From NCBI RefSeq assembly GCF_014696135.1, contig NZ_JACJPP010000013.1, positions 186,001 to 250,000 on the forward strand: 64,000 nt of DNA, written 5' to 3'. How positions within the stretch are numbered: the first letter of the stretch is position 1; each line of letters starts with the position of its first letter. The notes under the pieces are model-generated. The model had not been told where the DNA came from. It ran no database searches and saw nothing but the letters and a program-made list of their open reading frames with translations. Below are positions 53,483 to 61,421 of the stretch, one piece after another. A program made the position numbers and the translations under genes. Origin of the DNA: Nodosilinea sp. FACHB-141. GTDB lineage: Bacteria > Cyanobacteriota > Cyanobacteriia > Phormidesmidales > Phormidesmidaceae.

Positions 53483-53817
53483 GGCTACCCCTTGTGTTTA
53501 CCTTTACCCCAGCGATTGCCAAAGTGTATGTCAGGCGACTGTAAAAATCACACGAAACCATACCTTAGCGCCGCTGATTTCAATGGATGCGCCTCTACCC
53601 TGCGAAGTCACTAGAAGGGCCGTTAGAGATACCTCTGATGGAGCCAGCCCTATGGGTGATCGCCCCGGTCGAGTAGTGGAGGAATGATATAGTGCTAAGA
53701 CTTTGGATTCCGCCGCTAGGCTACCAGGGAGAAATTCTACCCCTAGCCTGGGATAGGATGGGTTGAAGCGATTTAATATCACTAACTTAAACAAAAAAAT
53801 TAATGTTGGGGTAATAA
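53483..53817. other. Divergent intergenic region, 335 bp
   Basis: Lies between the starts of the giant protein gene and the Crp-family gene, so it should hold both promoters. I see partial inverted repeats (AGGCTA/TAGCCT near 53718-53746) but no confident TGTGA-N6-TCACA or box pair. Confidence 0.4.
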
Positions 53818-54522
53818 ATGGATGCCCGCTACAATCCTCGAGATACGGACGCCGATCTCAAATTAATTCGTTCGGCGCTGCTATTTCAGGACCTGCCGGA
53901 GGAGGCTGTAGCCGAAGCCACCAGCCACGTGGTCTCTCGTCGCCACCCGGCCAACCAGGTGATTTTGCTTGAAAACGACTGGGGCAGCTCGGTCTACTTC
54001 ATTCTGGAAGGCTGGGTCAAAATCCGCACCTACAACCTCGACGGCAAGGAAGTCACCCTCAACATTTTGGGCAAGGGCGAGCTGTTTGGCGAAATGGCCC
54101 CCCTCGAAGAGGTGCCCCGCTCTACTGACGTGATTACCCTGGTGCCCACAGTCATTGGCAGCATGCCCGCCAGCGACTTTGTCAAGCTGCTCAACACCCA
54201 GCCCCTGGCCGGCATTCGCCTGTCGCAGCTGATGGCTCGGCGGCTCAGACAGGTCAACCGTCGCCTGCGGCTGCGCGAGTCTGACAGCACCTCGCGGGTG
54301 GCCGACATCATTCTCTTTTTGGCCGATGGGCAGGGGCATCGCAGCACCAGCGGCATCGAAATTCCCAACCTGCCCCATCGGGAGTTGAGCAGCCTCAGCG
54401 GTCTGGCTCGGGAGACGGTGACTCGCGTACTGAGTAAGCTAGAAAAGAAAGGGCTAATTGTGCGGGACAAAGACCTCATGAGCATTCCCGACATCAACGC
54501 CCTAGAACGTCTGCTGGTTTAG
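53818..54522 (+). CDS. Crp/Fnr-family transcriptional regulator
   Basis: A 234-residue regulator. The N-terminal cyclic-nucleotide-binding fold includes GKGELFGEMAPLEEVPRSTD, the phosphate-binding cassette position. The dimer helix is LAGIRLSQLMARRLRQVNRR, and the helix-turn-helix is HRELSSLSGLARETVTRVLS. It resembles the cyanobacterial cAMP receptor type (SyCRP1/AnCRPA). It begins an operon-like run with the DUF2232 gene six bases downstream. Confidence 0.9.
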   Translation: MDARYNPRDTDADLKLIRSALLFQDLPEEAVAEATSHVVSRRHPANQVILLENDWGSSVYFILEGWVKIRTYNLDGKEVTLNILGKGELFGEMAPLEEVPRSTDVITLVPTVIGSMPASDFVKLLNTQPLAGIRLSQLMARRLRQVNRRLRLRESDSTSRVADIILFLADGQGHRSTSGIEIPNLPHRELSSLSGLARETVTRVLSKLEKKGLIVRDKDLMSIPDINALERLLV

Positions 54523-54528
54523 CCATTC

Positions 54529-55314
54529 ATGAGTCACCCCCCTGACCCCGCCCCTGGGGCTAAGTTTGTGCCCCCGGTTGACGACGCTGCGAGCGATTTC
54601 GATGGGCTAGACACCTACCTGGAGTACCGCACCTCAGAGGACGAGGCCGATGGGCCTGACCTGTCGCACCGCCTCAAATCTGGCCCCTTAGCCATGGTCG
54701 AAACGGCCTTTTTGGCCAGCACCGCCGCGCTGATCTGGCTGGTGAATACTTACTTTCCGCCGGGGCCGATTCTCCGAATTTTGTTTCCTCTGCCGATGGC
54801 TCTGGTCTACCTGCGCTGGGGACCGCGGGCCGCATGGATGTCGGCTCTCGTGTCGGGGCTGCTGCTGTCGGTGCTGATGGGGCCACCCCGCAGTCTGCTG
54901 TTTCTGATCCCCTATGCGCTGTTGGGGGTGCAGCTGGGCTTTTTTTGGGTGCGGCGAACCAACTGGTATGTGTCCATCGCAATGGGGTCGCTGCTGGGCA
55001 CCATTGGGTTTTTCTTTCGGCTGTGGCTGTCGTCGGTGCTGGTGGGCGAAGACCTGTGGGTGTATTTGACCACCCAGGTCACTCAAATGCTGAACTGGGG
55101 TCTAGAGCGCCTAGTGGGCTTAGGCGTGCTGGATGTGGGCGTGCTGGGCCAGGCCAATGTGGAAGCGGTGCAGATTTTAGCTCTGGTGTCGGTGCTGGCG
55201 AGCAATGTGGTGTATCTGTTTACGGTGCATCTGGCGGCCTGGCTACTGCTGGGGCGGCTGGGAGCGAAGATTCCGGAGCCGCCGGGGTGGGTGCAGGATT
55301 TGTTGAAGGAATAA
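54529..55314 (+). CDS. DUF2232 family membrane protein
   Basis: A 261-residue protein. A polar acidic N-terminus of about 55 residues precedes five to seven hydrophobic segments (ETAFLASTAALIWLVNTYFP; ILFPLPMALVYLRWGPRAAW; LVSGLLLSVLMGPPRSLLFL). The LRWGPRAAW and GFFWVRRTNWYVSIAMG elements fit the DUF2232 family. Biochemical function is not established for the family; some relatives look like transporter S-components. It starts six bases after the Crp gene and is followed by the CobT-related gene, with which it is commonly neighbour in cyanobacteria. Confidence 0.85.
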   Translation: MSHPPDPAPGAKFVPPVDDAASDFDGLDTYLEYRTSEDEADGPDLSHRLKSGPLAMVETAFLASTAALIWLVNTYFPPGPILRILFPLPMALVYLRWGPRAAWMSALVSGLLLSVLMGPPRSLLFLIPYALLGVQLGFFWVRRTNWYVSIAMGSLLGTIGFFFRLWLSSVLVGEDLWVYLTTQVTQMLNWGLERLVGLGVLDVGVLGQANVEAVQILALVSVLASNVVYLFTVHLAAWLLLGRLGAKIPEPPGWVQDLLKE

Positions 55315-55332
55315 CAGGGAACAAGGTCAGAG

Positions 55333-55394
55333 GGTGCAAGGTAAACGGTATAGGGTTCAAGGCGGAATCAGCCCTAAACCCTATACCCTGCACC
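55333..55394. repeat. Inverted repeat of the GGTATAGGGTT class
   Basis: GGTATAGGGTT (55347-55357) pairs with AACCCTATACC (55377-55387), and outer GGTGCA/TGCACC arms close it. It resembles the element at 31533-31597 and lies in the gap before the CobT-related gene, where it generates an apparent upstream extension of that frame. Confidence 0.7.
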
Positions 55395-55438
55395 TTAAAC
55401 CCTTTTCTAAAATCGCTGTTTGTGGAGTCGTAAGTTCT

Positions 55439-56572
55439 GTGGATGAGCCGTTGATTAAGGTTTATACGCAGGGTCGGCGGGGGGAGGATTGGCTGGGGGG
55501 GGTGGGGGGGTTGCGGCCGGGGCTAGTGCTGACGTTGGGGTTTACGGAGACGGGACTGGTGGAGGGAATTTCGGCGGCGGGGGCAACTCCGAGCGATCGC
55601 CGCTACACAGCTCTAGCCGATGCCGAGTTTATGGTCAATGGCCTGACGCCAACGCCGAAGTTTCCGCTGCCACCACTTCAGGCTGGAGCTTCTCCAGCGC
55701 TGATCTCTAGAGCAGTAATTGCAGAGCAAGGAATTCCCCTCATCGTTCTCAATGCTGGATTGCCCCAGCCGCCGACTGTACCCTGTGTGGATTTGGGGGG
55801 TAAGCCTGCGCAATGTCTGAGTACAGGGGCGGCTTTGCCATTAGATGTGGTTCGTCACCTCTGGCGGCAGGGGTTAGAGCAAGGGGAATTGCTGGGAGCT
55901 GAGAGCGACTATTTGTTGCTGGCGGAGTGTGTGGTGGGGGGTACGACTACAGCACTGGGGATTTTGACTGGGCTAGGTCTGGATGCAGCGGAGCGAGTAA
56001 ATAGTAGCCACCCGACCTGCAACCATGATCAGAAACAAGCTTTGGTTGCTAAGGGATTATCTTCAGCAGGATTGCCAGAGCGGCCCCATCCCCTTGAGGT
56101 GGTGACGGCAGTGGGCGACCCGATGCAGCCGGTGGTGGCGGGAATGGCGATCGCAGCTAGTCGCACTCGGCCGGTGCTGCTGGCGGGGGGCACGCAAATG
56201 CTGGCGGTCTATGCGCTGATGGTGGCGATCGCGGCGGCGGAAGGCTGCGACTGGAACCCTGCAAACGTGGTGGTGGGCACCACGCGCTGGGTAGCGGAGG
56301 ATGCCACTGGGGATACGGTGGGGCTGGCGGAGCTGACGGGGGCCTGTTTGATGGCGACTCGACTGAGCTTTGCAGAGTCGCGGTTTGAGGCGTTGCGGGC
56401 CTACGAGCGGGGGTTTGTGAAGGAGGGCGTGGGGGCGGGGGGGTGTGCGATCGCCGCCTCGCTCTACCAAAACTGGGGTCAGCCGGAGCTTTTGGCGGCG
56501 ATCGAAGCGTTGCTAGAGCAGAAGTCTCAGCAAGATAGCTCCCAGGGTTCTGGCTCCGTTGCTTTGCCTTAA
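55439..56572 (+). CDS. CobT-related phosphoribosyltransferase-like protein (TIGR00303 type)
   Basis: About 377 residues. It matches the cyanobacterial family related to nicotinate-nucleotide-dimethylbenzimidazole phosphoribosyltransferase (cobalamin lower ligand activation). Landmarks are FTETGLVEGISAAGATPSDR, AECVVGGTTTALGILTGLGL, and GDPMQPVVAGMAIAAS. GTG at 55439 is the likely start; the open frame upstream to 55334 runs through an inverted repeat and is not protein-like. Most cyanobacteria make pseudocobalamin with adenine, so the exact base used is uncertain. Confidence 0.85.
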   Translation: MDEPLIKVYTQGRRGEDWLGGVGGLRPGLVLTLGFTETGLVEGISAAGATPSDRRYTALADAEFMVNGLTPTPKFPLPPLQAGASPALISRAVIAEQGIPLIVLNAGLPQPPTVPCVDLGGKPAQCLSTGAALPLDVVRHLWRQGLEQGELLGAESDYLLLAECVVGGTTTALGILTGLGLDAAERVNSSHPTCNHDQKQALVAKGLSSAGLPERPHPLEVVTAVGDPMQPVVAGMAIAASRTRPVLLAGGTQMLAVYALMVAIAAAEGCDWNPANVVVGTTRWVAEDATGDTVGLAELTGACLMATRLSFAESRFEALRAYERGFVKEGVGAGGCAIAASLYQNWGQPELLAAIEALLEQKSQQDSSQGSGSVALP

Positions 56573-56613
56573 GCAAACGCCCCTGCTAGAACCCTGGGAT
56601 CTGAGGCTGTAGG

Positions 56614-56901
56614 CTACTCCAGCAGAATGGTTTTGGTCATAATCACCATCCACTGGGCGGGGGTGGCCGCTTCAGTGCTGGGCGGCACGGGGATGGGGTC
56701 GCTCCAGGCGTTGGGGTCGGCGTAGCCGAGGGCATGGAGAATTTTGATGGTGCGGTCTAGGGCGGCGAGGCTGCCGTAGAGCATGTGGCGCACTTTTTCG
56801 GGGGTTAGGGGTCGGGTGCCTTTGCTGTCCCCGCTGGGCGGCAGCGGTAGGGAACCGGCCTCTGGGTTGTCGTTGGCGTCTGGTTCGAGATATTCAAACA
56901 T
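56614..56901 (-). CDS. Small conserved protein of unknown function, copy 2
   Basis: A 95-residue paralogue of 45429-45710. It shares MFEYLEPDA, VRHMLYGSLAALDRTIKILH, GYADPNAWSDPIPVP and WMVIMTKTILLE. The variable stretch after the first ten residues differs fully (Asn/Glu/Gly/Pro-rich). Ribosome site AGGAA is buried in the same leader hairpin (56904-56940). No family is recognised. Confidence 0.85.
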   Translation of the reverse strand: MFEYLEPDANDNPEAGSLPLPPSGDSKGTRPLTPEKVRHMLYGSLAALDRTIKILHALGYADPNAWSDPIPVPPSTEAATPAQWMVIMTKTILLE

Positions 56902-57121
56902 CAGTTCTGTTTTCCTTTTTGTGGTTGAGGAAGACAGAACGCGAAAACCCTAGCCACCCGCAGTTGAAGTGCAAACTGAGGGGGCTAGGGTACGATGAGC
57001 CTAGCCTCGCAATCTGCTTCGGAGATTTGCGGGGTTAGCTGTCTGTTGGTGCTGGAACACCTTCAGACAGCGCCAAGATTTTCGAGTTCTGCATGGCCAC
57101 CGTTCTGCTCAAACGGCTTAA
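56902..57121 (-). ncRNA. Conserved structured 5' leader with SD-sequestering hairpin, copy 2
   Basis: About 220 nt, homologous to the leader at 45206-45428 along its full length. Stem arms read (plus strand) ACCCTAGCC at 56947-56955 and GGCTAGGGT at 56983-56991. The SD hairpin spans 56904-56940, two bases from the ATG, with a different loop sequence from copy 1 but identical stems. The loop of the AATCT/AGATT hairpin also differs between copies while the stem is kept. A small ATG-led frame inside is not conserved between copies. Confidence 0.75.
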
Positions 57122-57127
57122 TGAATG

Positions 57128-57156
57128 AGTGTATTGGTACAAAAGCTCCCTGTCAA
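57128..57156 (-). promoter_or_regulatory. Sigma-70 type promoter of the second leader locus
   Basis: On the minus strand TTGACA (57156-57151), 17-base spacer, and TACACT (57133-57128). Same spacing and flanking CACGGTTGAC as at 45171. Confidence 0.7.
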
Positions 57157-57396
57157 CCGTGAGGGTTAAGGATGATGCGATGCTCTAGCCAATAAATAGA
57201 CAGAACAGTTTTGCCTATCTGTCTTTAGAGAAAGCTATTATGCAAACCATCCACCAACTATCTATCTTGTAGGGAGAAGTAGTCAGATCAAAGCGATCAA
57301 TAGATTGCCAAGCTGCCTTTACGGGTATTTAGTTATTCTTATTAAAGCGTTTAGCGCCCATTAGTGTCGCGGCTGAGAGGAATTGGCGAGCAAGAA

Positions 57397-58194
57397 ATGG
57401 CAACAATTTCTTTTTTTGATTGGATAAAAATAGAAGACTTCTTGGCTCCACCATCTGTTAGCAAAGGTTATGCTTTAAACTTTTCTAATACCACCTTCCA
57501 AAGGTTCATAGGTTCTGTGACTGGAATCAACATTTATGAGGAAGGAAAATATGACGATTATGGGGCTTCTAAAGCGAATCGCCTACGATCTTTTTTTGAC
57601 AAAGAGCCTGAGCACATAGTGGGAAAATTATTGCTAGCCCTAGCAGAGTATCAGCAGACTTTACCGGATGCATATCATTCTCCTAAAATACAATTTAGTG
57701 AAATCATAGAGCTAGCAAATAAGCTAACACAAAATAGCACAATCGAAAGTGATGATTCTGCCGGAAAAGCTTATTTCGAAAAAATTCGTGAACAGATTCT
57801 AAGCGAACTAGAAAATGCTAACTTCACAATCTGGATTGCAGTAGCGTGGTTTACCGATCCTTTTTTATTCAACTGCCTGCTGGCCAAGAAAACTCAGGGG
57901 TTGAATATTCAAGTCATTATAAATGACGACGAAATTAACAATAAATCTGGTTTAGATTACAGCCAGCTCGAAGTTTATAAGCTGCCCGCTCTAGGTTCTC
58001 GCTCAATAAATAGGATGCATCATAAATTTTGCGTTGTAGATTTTAAGACTGTTATTCACGGCTCTTATAACTGGACTAAAACTGCAAGATTCAATGGTGA
58101 AACTATAGAGATTTCATCAGGGTACAATAAAGCCGAAAAATTTTCCCAAGAGTTTATGAGACTGAAGCTTCAGTCAATCAACGGAATTCAGTAG
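57397..58194 (+). CDS. PLD-like nuclease with a defence-type N-terminal domain
   Basis: About 265 residues, ATG 57397 (MATISFFDWIKIEDF); a GTG at 57364 is in frame. The C-terminal part is a phospholipase D-superfamily domain with one HKD motif, H208-x-K210-x4-D215 (MHHKFCVVD), followed by GSYNWT. One HKD per chain implies a dimer, as in Nuc-type nucleases. The N-terminal about 90 residues contain SKANRLRSFFDKEPEHIVGK and LLLALAEYQQ, a pattern seen in abortive-infection (AbiJ N-terminal-like) modules; this link is by eye. The gene is strikingly AT-rich against its neighbours, lacks the HIP1 octamer, and sits by toxin genes. A phage-defence or mobile-element origin is likely. Confidence 0.8.
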   Translation: MATISFFDWIKIEDFLAPPSVSKGYALNFSNTTFQRFIGSVTGINIYEEGKYDDYGASKANRLRSFFDKEPEHIVGKLLLALAEYQQTLPDAYHSPKIQFSEIIELANKLTQNSTIESDDSAGKAYFEKIREQILSELENANFTIWIAVAWFTDPFLFNCLLAKKTQGLNIQVIINDDEINNKSGLDYSQLEVYKLPALGSRSINRMHHKFCVVDFKTVIHGSYNWTKTARFNGETIEISSGYNKAEKFSQEFMRLKLQSINGIQ

Positions 58195-58235
58195 ATTCAA
58201 TGGCTTTTGATTCATAATAGGCCTAACATTTGCGA

Positions 58236-58451
58236 TTAGCTTTTGGCATTTTCCGACGGAAGAATTCCCAACGCTCTAATGACCTTTATACCCAATCTAT
58301 TTGCAGCTTACCTGCTAAGCCGCTCATCGATTATCAAGCACGTCTCTTGCACCTTGACAGCAAGCGCGATCGCTTCAGCTCCATCAATATTGACGCGTGT
58401 TCTTAAATCTCTAACTAACTCTTGGCTCCCAACCGAAAGAACATTCAGCCA
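58236..58451 (-). pseudogene. Broken DUF3368 (PIN-like) toxin remnant
   Basis: Reading the minus strand gives VNIDGAEAIALAVKVQETCL, then IIDERLSR, a TAA stop, and AANRLGIKVIRALGILPSEN. The pattern EAxAIALA...LIIDE...A...G..V.G.LGIL is that of DUF3368 proteins. The stop codon inside the domain and the lack of an N-terminal third or an antitoxin gene mark it as decayed. Confidence 0.8.
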
Positions 58452-58596
58452 ACATACTGATTGAACTACCGTAAGTACAATATCGCCAGATCTCTAACCT
58501 TAAATCTTTTGATAAGAACGAGCAGCTTAAGCCAGACTGGTTAAACCATCGACATACTATTAAACTGAGGACACGCACTTGATAAGGACTACTTTA

Positions 58597-58830
58597 GTGC
58601 TCAGCGAATTTGACCGCATTACAGTCGATCCAGCGGTGTGTCTTGGTCAGCCGACCATACGGGGTATGCGCATCACGGTAAGCTTTCTCCTAAAGCTGCT
58701 GGCTAGCCAACTATCTGTGCAAGAGATTCTAGAGTCATACCCAGAACTAGAGGAAGAAGATATTCGCCAGGCTCTCAACTATGCGGCTTGGGCGGTATCC
58801 GATCGCACGATTAGTTTCACGTCGGCATGA
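58597..58830 (+). CDS. DUF433 antitoxin
   Basis: About 77 residues. RITVDPAVCLGQPTIRGMRI is the family signature, followed by SVQEILESYPELEEEDIRQA and an ALNYAAW helix. DUF433 proteins have a winged helix-turn-helix and act as antitoxins to PIN-like partners. GTG 58597 with AAGGA eight bases upstream is my start; TTG 58579 is possible. It overlaps the toxin gene by four bases (ATGA). Confidence 0.88.
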   Translation: MLSEFDRITVDPAVCLGQPTIRGMRITVSFLLKLLASQLSVQEILESYPELEEEDIRQALNYAAWAVSDRTISFTSA

Positions 58831-59201
58831 GCAATTTACGCTTCATTGCTGACGTTCACGTTTCTCCTCTAACCGTCACAGCCCTAAAGTTACAGCGCTA
58901 CGACATAGTACGTTCGACAGATCTATTACCCGCAACTGCCGCTGATGCCGAGATTTTAGAGTTTGCGAGAGTAGACGGTCGCATTGTTGTAACGCAAGAC
59001 CTAGACTTTTCTATGCTGGTAGCGCTCAGTAAGCAAAGTCAGCCAAGTCTGATCACATTACGGTTATCTTCTGCCAAGCCTGACGTAGTCACTCAGAAGC
59101 TTCTAGAGGTTTTACCCACTCTTGAGTCAGAACTAACCGAAGGCGTAGCAGTGACTATCAACGACGACACTGTGCGCATTCGCAAGCTTCCAATGCGGTG
59201 A
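58827..59201 (+). CDS. DUF5615 PIN-like toxin
   Basis: A 124-residue protein with conserved acidic residues of the DUF5615/Mut7-C-like nuclease fold: LRFIADVHVSP (first Asp), AADAEILEFARVDGRIVVTQ then DLDFSML. It overlaps the DUF433 antitoxin by four bases. Likely an RNase toxin; the active-site acids are intact. It converges on the SDR gene with only five bases between them. Confidence 0.87.
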   Translation: MSNLRFIADVHVSPLTVTALKLQRYDIVRSTDLLPATAADAEILEFARVDGRIVVTQDLDFSMLVALSKQSQPSLITLRLSSAKPDVVTQKLLEVLPTLESELTEGVAVTINDDTVRIRKLPMR

Positions 59202-59206
59202 AACAC

Positions 59207-59899
59207 TTACCCTTCAGTCGGTGGTGTGGGCAAAACCACAAGCTCACCAATATCAACATTGGGCGGTTGCGAGAGCGCAAAGAGCACTGTCCGAGCTACA
59301 TCATCAGGGCGCAGGGCATCGGGCTTCGGGTCATCAAAGAACGGTGTGTCCACCATCCCCGGTTCAATCAAAGTGACGCGCACCCCCGTGCCTCGCATCT
59401 CCTCTCGCAAGTTATAGCCGATCGCTGAGACAGCCCATTTCGAGGCTGCATACATAGAACCTTTCAGCACTGTGCGCCCTGCGATCGAGCCGGTAATGAT
59501 GACGTGACCTTTGGCTTTCTTTAGCTCTTCTAGGCTAGCCCGCAGCGTATAAGCGACGCCCAAAATGTTGGTATTGACGATGCGCTGCCAAGACTCAACT
59601 GGAGCCCCCGAAAACCCACCCGGCTCACCGCCACAACCAGCATTAGCAAACACCGCATCTAGGCTGCCAAACGCCTCTACTGCGTTGGCTACCAACTCTT
59701 CTTGAGCCGCATAGTCAGTGACATCACACGCAAAAGTCCGGACTCTATCGGCATCCAGTTCTTGCGCCAACTGTTCCAGCTTCTCAGTAGAGCGGGCGGC
59801 TAAGACAAGGTTAAAATTTTGCGCTGCCGCCTGTCGGGCAGTGGCGGCACCGATACCTGTAGATGCGCCGGTAATCAGTAGAGTTCTAGAACTCGCCAT
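59207..59899 (-). CDS. Short-chain dehydrogenase/reductase
   Basis: About 230 residues of the classical SDR family, NAD(P)-dependent. The cofactor motif is LLITGASTGIGAATAR, the structural motif VFANAGCGG, and the catalytic Ser and Tyr/Lys are in ITGSIAG and MYAASKWAVSA. GGGAG seven bases before the ATG at 59899 sets the start, and a frame to 59962 is not supported. Substrate unknown. It may be co-transcribed with the kinase gene upstream (94 bp gap). Confidence 0.92.
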   Translation of the reverse strand: MASSRTLLITGASTGIGAATARQAAAQNFNLVLAARSTEKLEQLAQELDADRVRTFACDVTDYAAQEELVANAVEAFGSLDAVFANAGCGGEPGGFSGAPVESWQRIVNTNILGVAYTLRASLEELKKAKGHVIITGSIAGRTVLKGSMYAASKWAVSAIGYNLREEMRGTGVRVTLIEPGMVDTPFFDDPKPDALRPDDVARTVLFALSQPPNVDIGELVVLPTPPTEG

Positions 59900-59993
59900 G
59901 TTAAGTCTCCCACTCTGCCACGAATCTCCATGGTTATCTTGCCACAGATGCCGATTGGGCAAGAGCGGCTAGGGTTTGGGGAGCTAGATCAAA

Positions 59994-61421
59994 TCACGGT
60001 CGATGTGTCGTTCTCGCCTCTCCCAGGGGCAAACACACCGCAAAACAGGTATGCCCCGGTGCAGACTCCACAGAGATGGTGCCGTGGTGGCGGTTTTCTA
60101 CAATGCGAAGCACCGTTTCGAGACCTAGCCCTGAGCCTTTGCCGACGCCCTTAGTGGTAAAAAACGGCTCATAAATGCGCGACTTAATCTCCGGCGGAAT
60201 GCCCGGCCCGGTGTCGATGATTTCTACCCGAGCGTCGCCCTGGAAATGACAGGTGCGCAGGGTGAGGGTGCCCTTCTCACCCATCGCATCGATCGCATTG
60301 TCAATCAAATTTGTCCATACCTGGTTGAGCTCGCTGCCGTGGGCCATCAGCTTGGGCAACGTCGCATCGTAGTCGCGCTCCACCTTAATGCCCTGCTTCA
60401 GCTTGAAGGCAAACAGCCGCAGGGTGTCTTCTAGCCCCTGGTGCAGGTCAACCATCTGCTGCGCGCCCTGATCCATATAGCTGTAAGACTTCATCGACTT
60501 GACCAGGGTGGCGATGCGCTCGGCTCCGTGCTGGCCACTCTGAATCATCGACATCATCTCAAAGGAGAGGGCCAACCAGCGAATGCCCATGTCGTGTAAC
60601 TGCGTGGGATTGTCCCGCCAGGGGGCCATCAGCCTTTCTAATGTGGGGATATCGATCCCTGCCTGGGCCAGGGGTTCCGCCAGTTTCCAAGCTTCGGTAG
60701 CGCCATAGTCTTCGAGCCAGTCGAGCAGTTCCTCCTCGCGATCGCTTACCGTTACCGCATCGGCCCCGCACTTGAGAATGGTCTCGTAGCCCGCATCGCG
60801 CACCCGCTGCCACTCCGCCGATTCCGCTTCGGTGGCGTTGGTCTGGCCATAGAGCATATTCATTTTCTCTAGCTCGCGAATGGCGGGCACCATTTCACTA
60901 AGCGATCGCACCAGAGCCGCCGCTGGGTTATTCAACTCGTGGGCTAGCCCCGCCGACAGCGTCCCTAAGGCCGCCATCTTCTCGCGCCCGCGCAGAAACG
61001 ACTCTAGCCCCCGCACCCGCTGCTGCATTAAGCGAAACACCACGCGCTCAAAGTCACGACACTCGTGCAGCAGGGTGAGAAAGTCGGCCCCGGCAATGCT
61101 GTGAACCTGACAATTTGACATTGCCTGTAACGTCACCGGCGCGGGCTCATCCGTCAGCACCGGAATTTCGCCAATATAGCCAGGGCCTTCGTGCTGGCCA
61201 ATGGGCATGGCGATGCCTTCGCTCTGGCGGGTAATGCCCAGGCGACCCGAGGCAATGACGTAGATCGTGGTGGTCAAGTCACCCTCTTTGACCAGGTAGT
61301 CGCCCTTAGACAGCTGGAGGGAGGTGGCGCGATCGCACACCCACTCCAGCCGCTCCTGGGGTAGGTGGTTGAAGGGCTCAATCGCCTTCAGATGTTCTAG
61401 ACAAAGTGCCGACGCGCTCAT
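59994..61421 (-). CDS. Cytoplasmic histidine kinase with cyclic-nucleotide-binding domain
   Basis: About 475 residues. N-terminal cNMP-binding fold (PFNHLPQERLEWVCDRATSL, QHEGPGYIGEIPVLTDEPAP), H-box GTLSAGLAHELNNPAAALVR (His phosphorylated), and HATPase domain with NLIDNAIDAMGEKGTL, DTGPGIPPEIKSRIYEPFFT and GSGLGLETVLRIVE. No transmembrane helix. The start at 61421 overlaps the stop of the upstream receiver-reductase gene by ATGA, so they form a coupled pair and probably a signalling pathway. Ligand of the sensor domain is unknown. Confidence 0.92.
   Translation of the reverse strand: MSASALCLEHLKAIEPFNHLPQERLEWVCDRATSLQLSKGDYLVKEGDLTTTIYVIASGRLGITRQSEGIAMPIGQHEGPGYIGEIPVLTDEPAPVTLQAMSNCQVHSIAGADFLTLLHECRDFERVVFRLMQQRVRGLESFLRGREKMAALGTLSAGLAHELNNPAAALVRSLSEMVPAIRELEKMNMLYGQTNATEAESAEWQRVRDAGYETILKCGADAVTVSDREEELLDWLEDYGATEAWKLAEPLAQAGIDIPTLERLMAPWRDNPTQLHDMGIRWLALSFEMMSMIQSGQHGAERIATLVKSMKSYSYMDQGAQQMVDLHQGLEDTLRLFAFKLKQGIKVERDYDATLPKLMAHGSELNQVWTNLIDNAIDAMGEKGTLTLRTCHFQGDARVEIIDTGPGIPPEIKSRIYEPFFTTKGVGKGSGLGLETVLRIVENRHHGTISVESAPGHTCFAVCLPLGEARTTHRP

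Noticed and set aside
53483-53817. Possible Crp or NtcA operator upstream of the Crp-family gene
   Set aside because: Only half-sites such as TCACA near 53550 are present; no properly spaced palindrome is visible.
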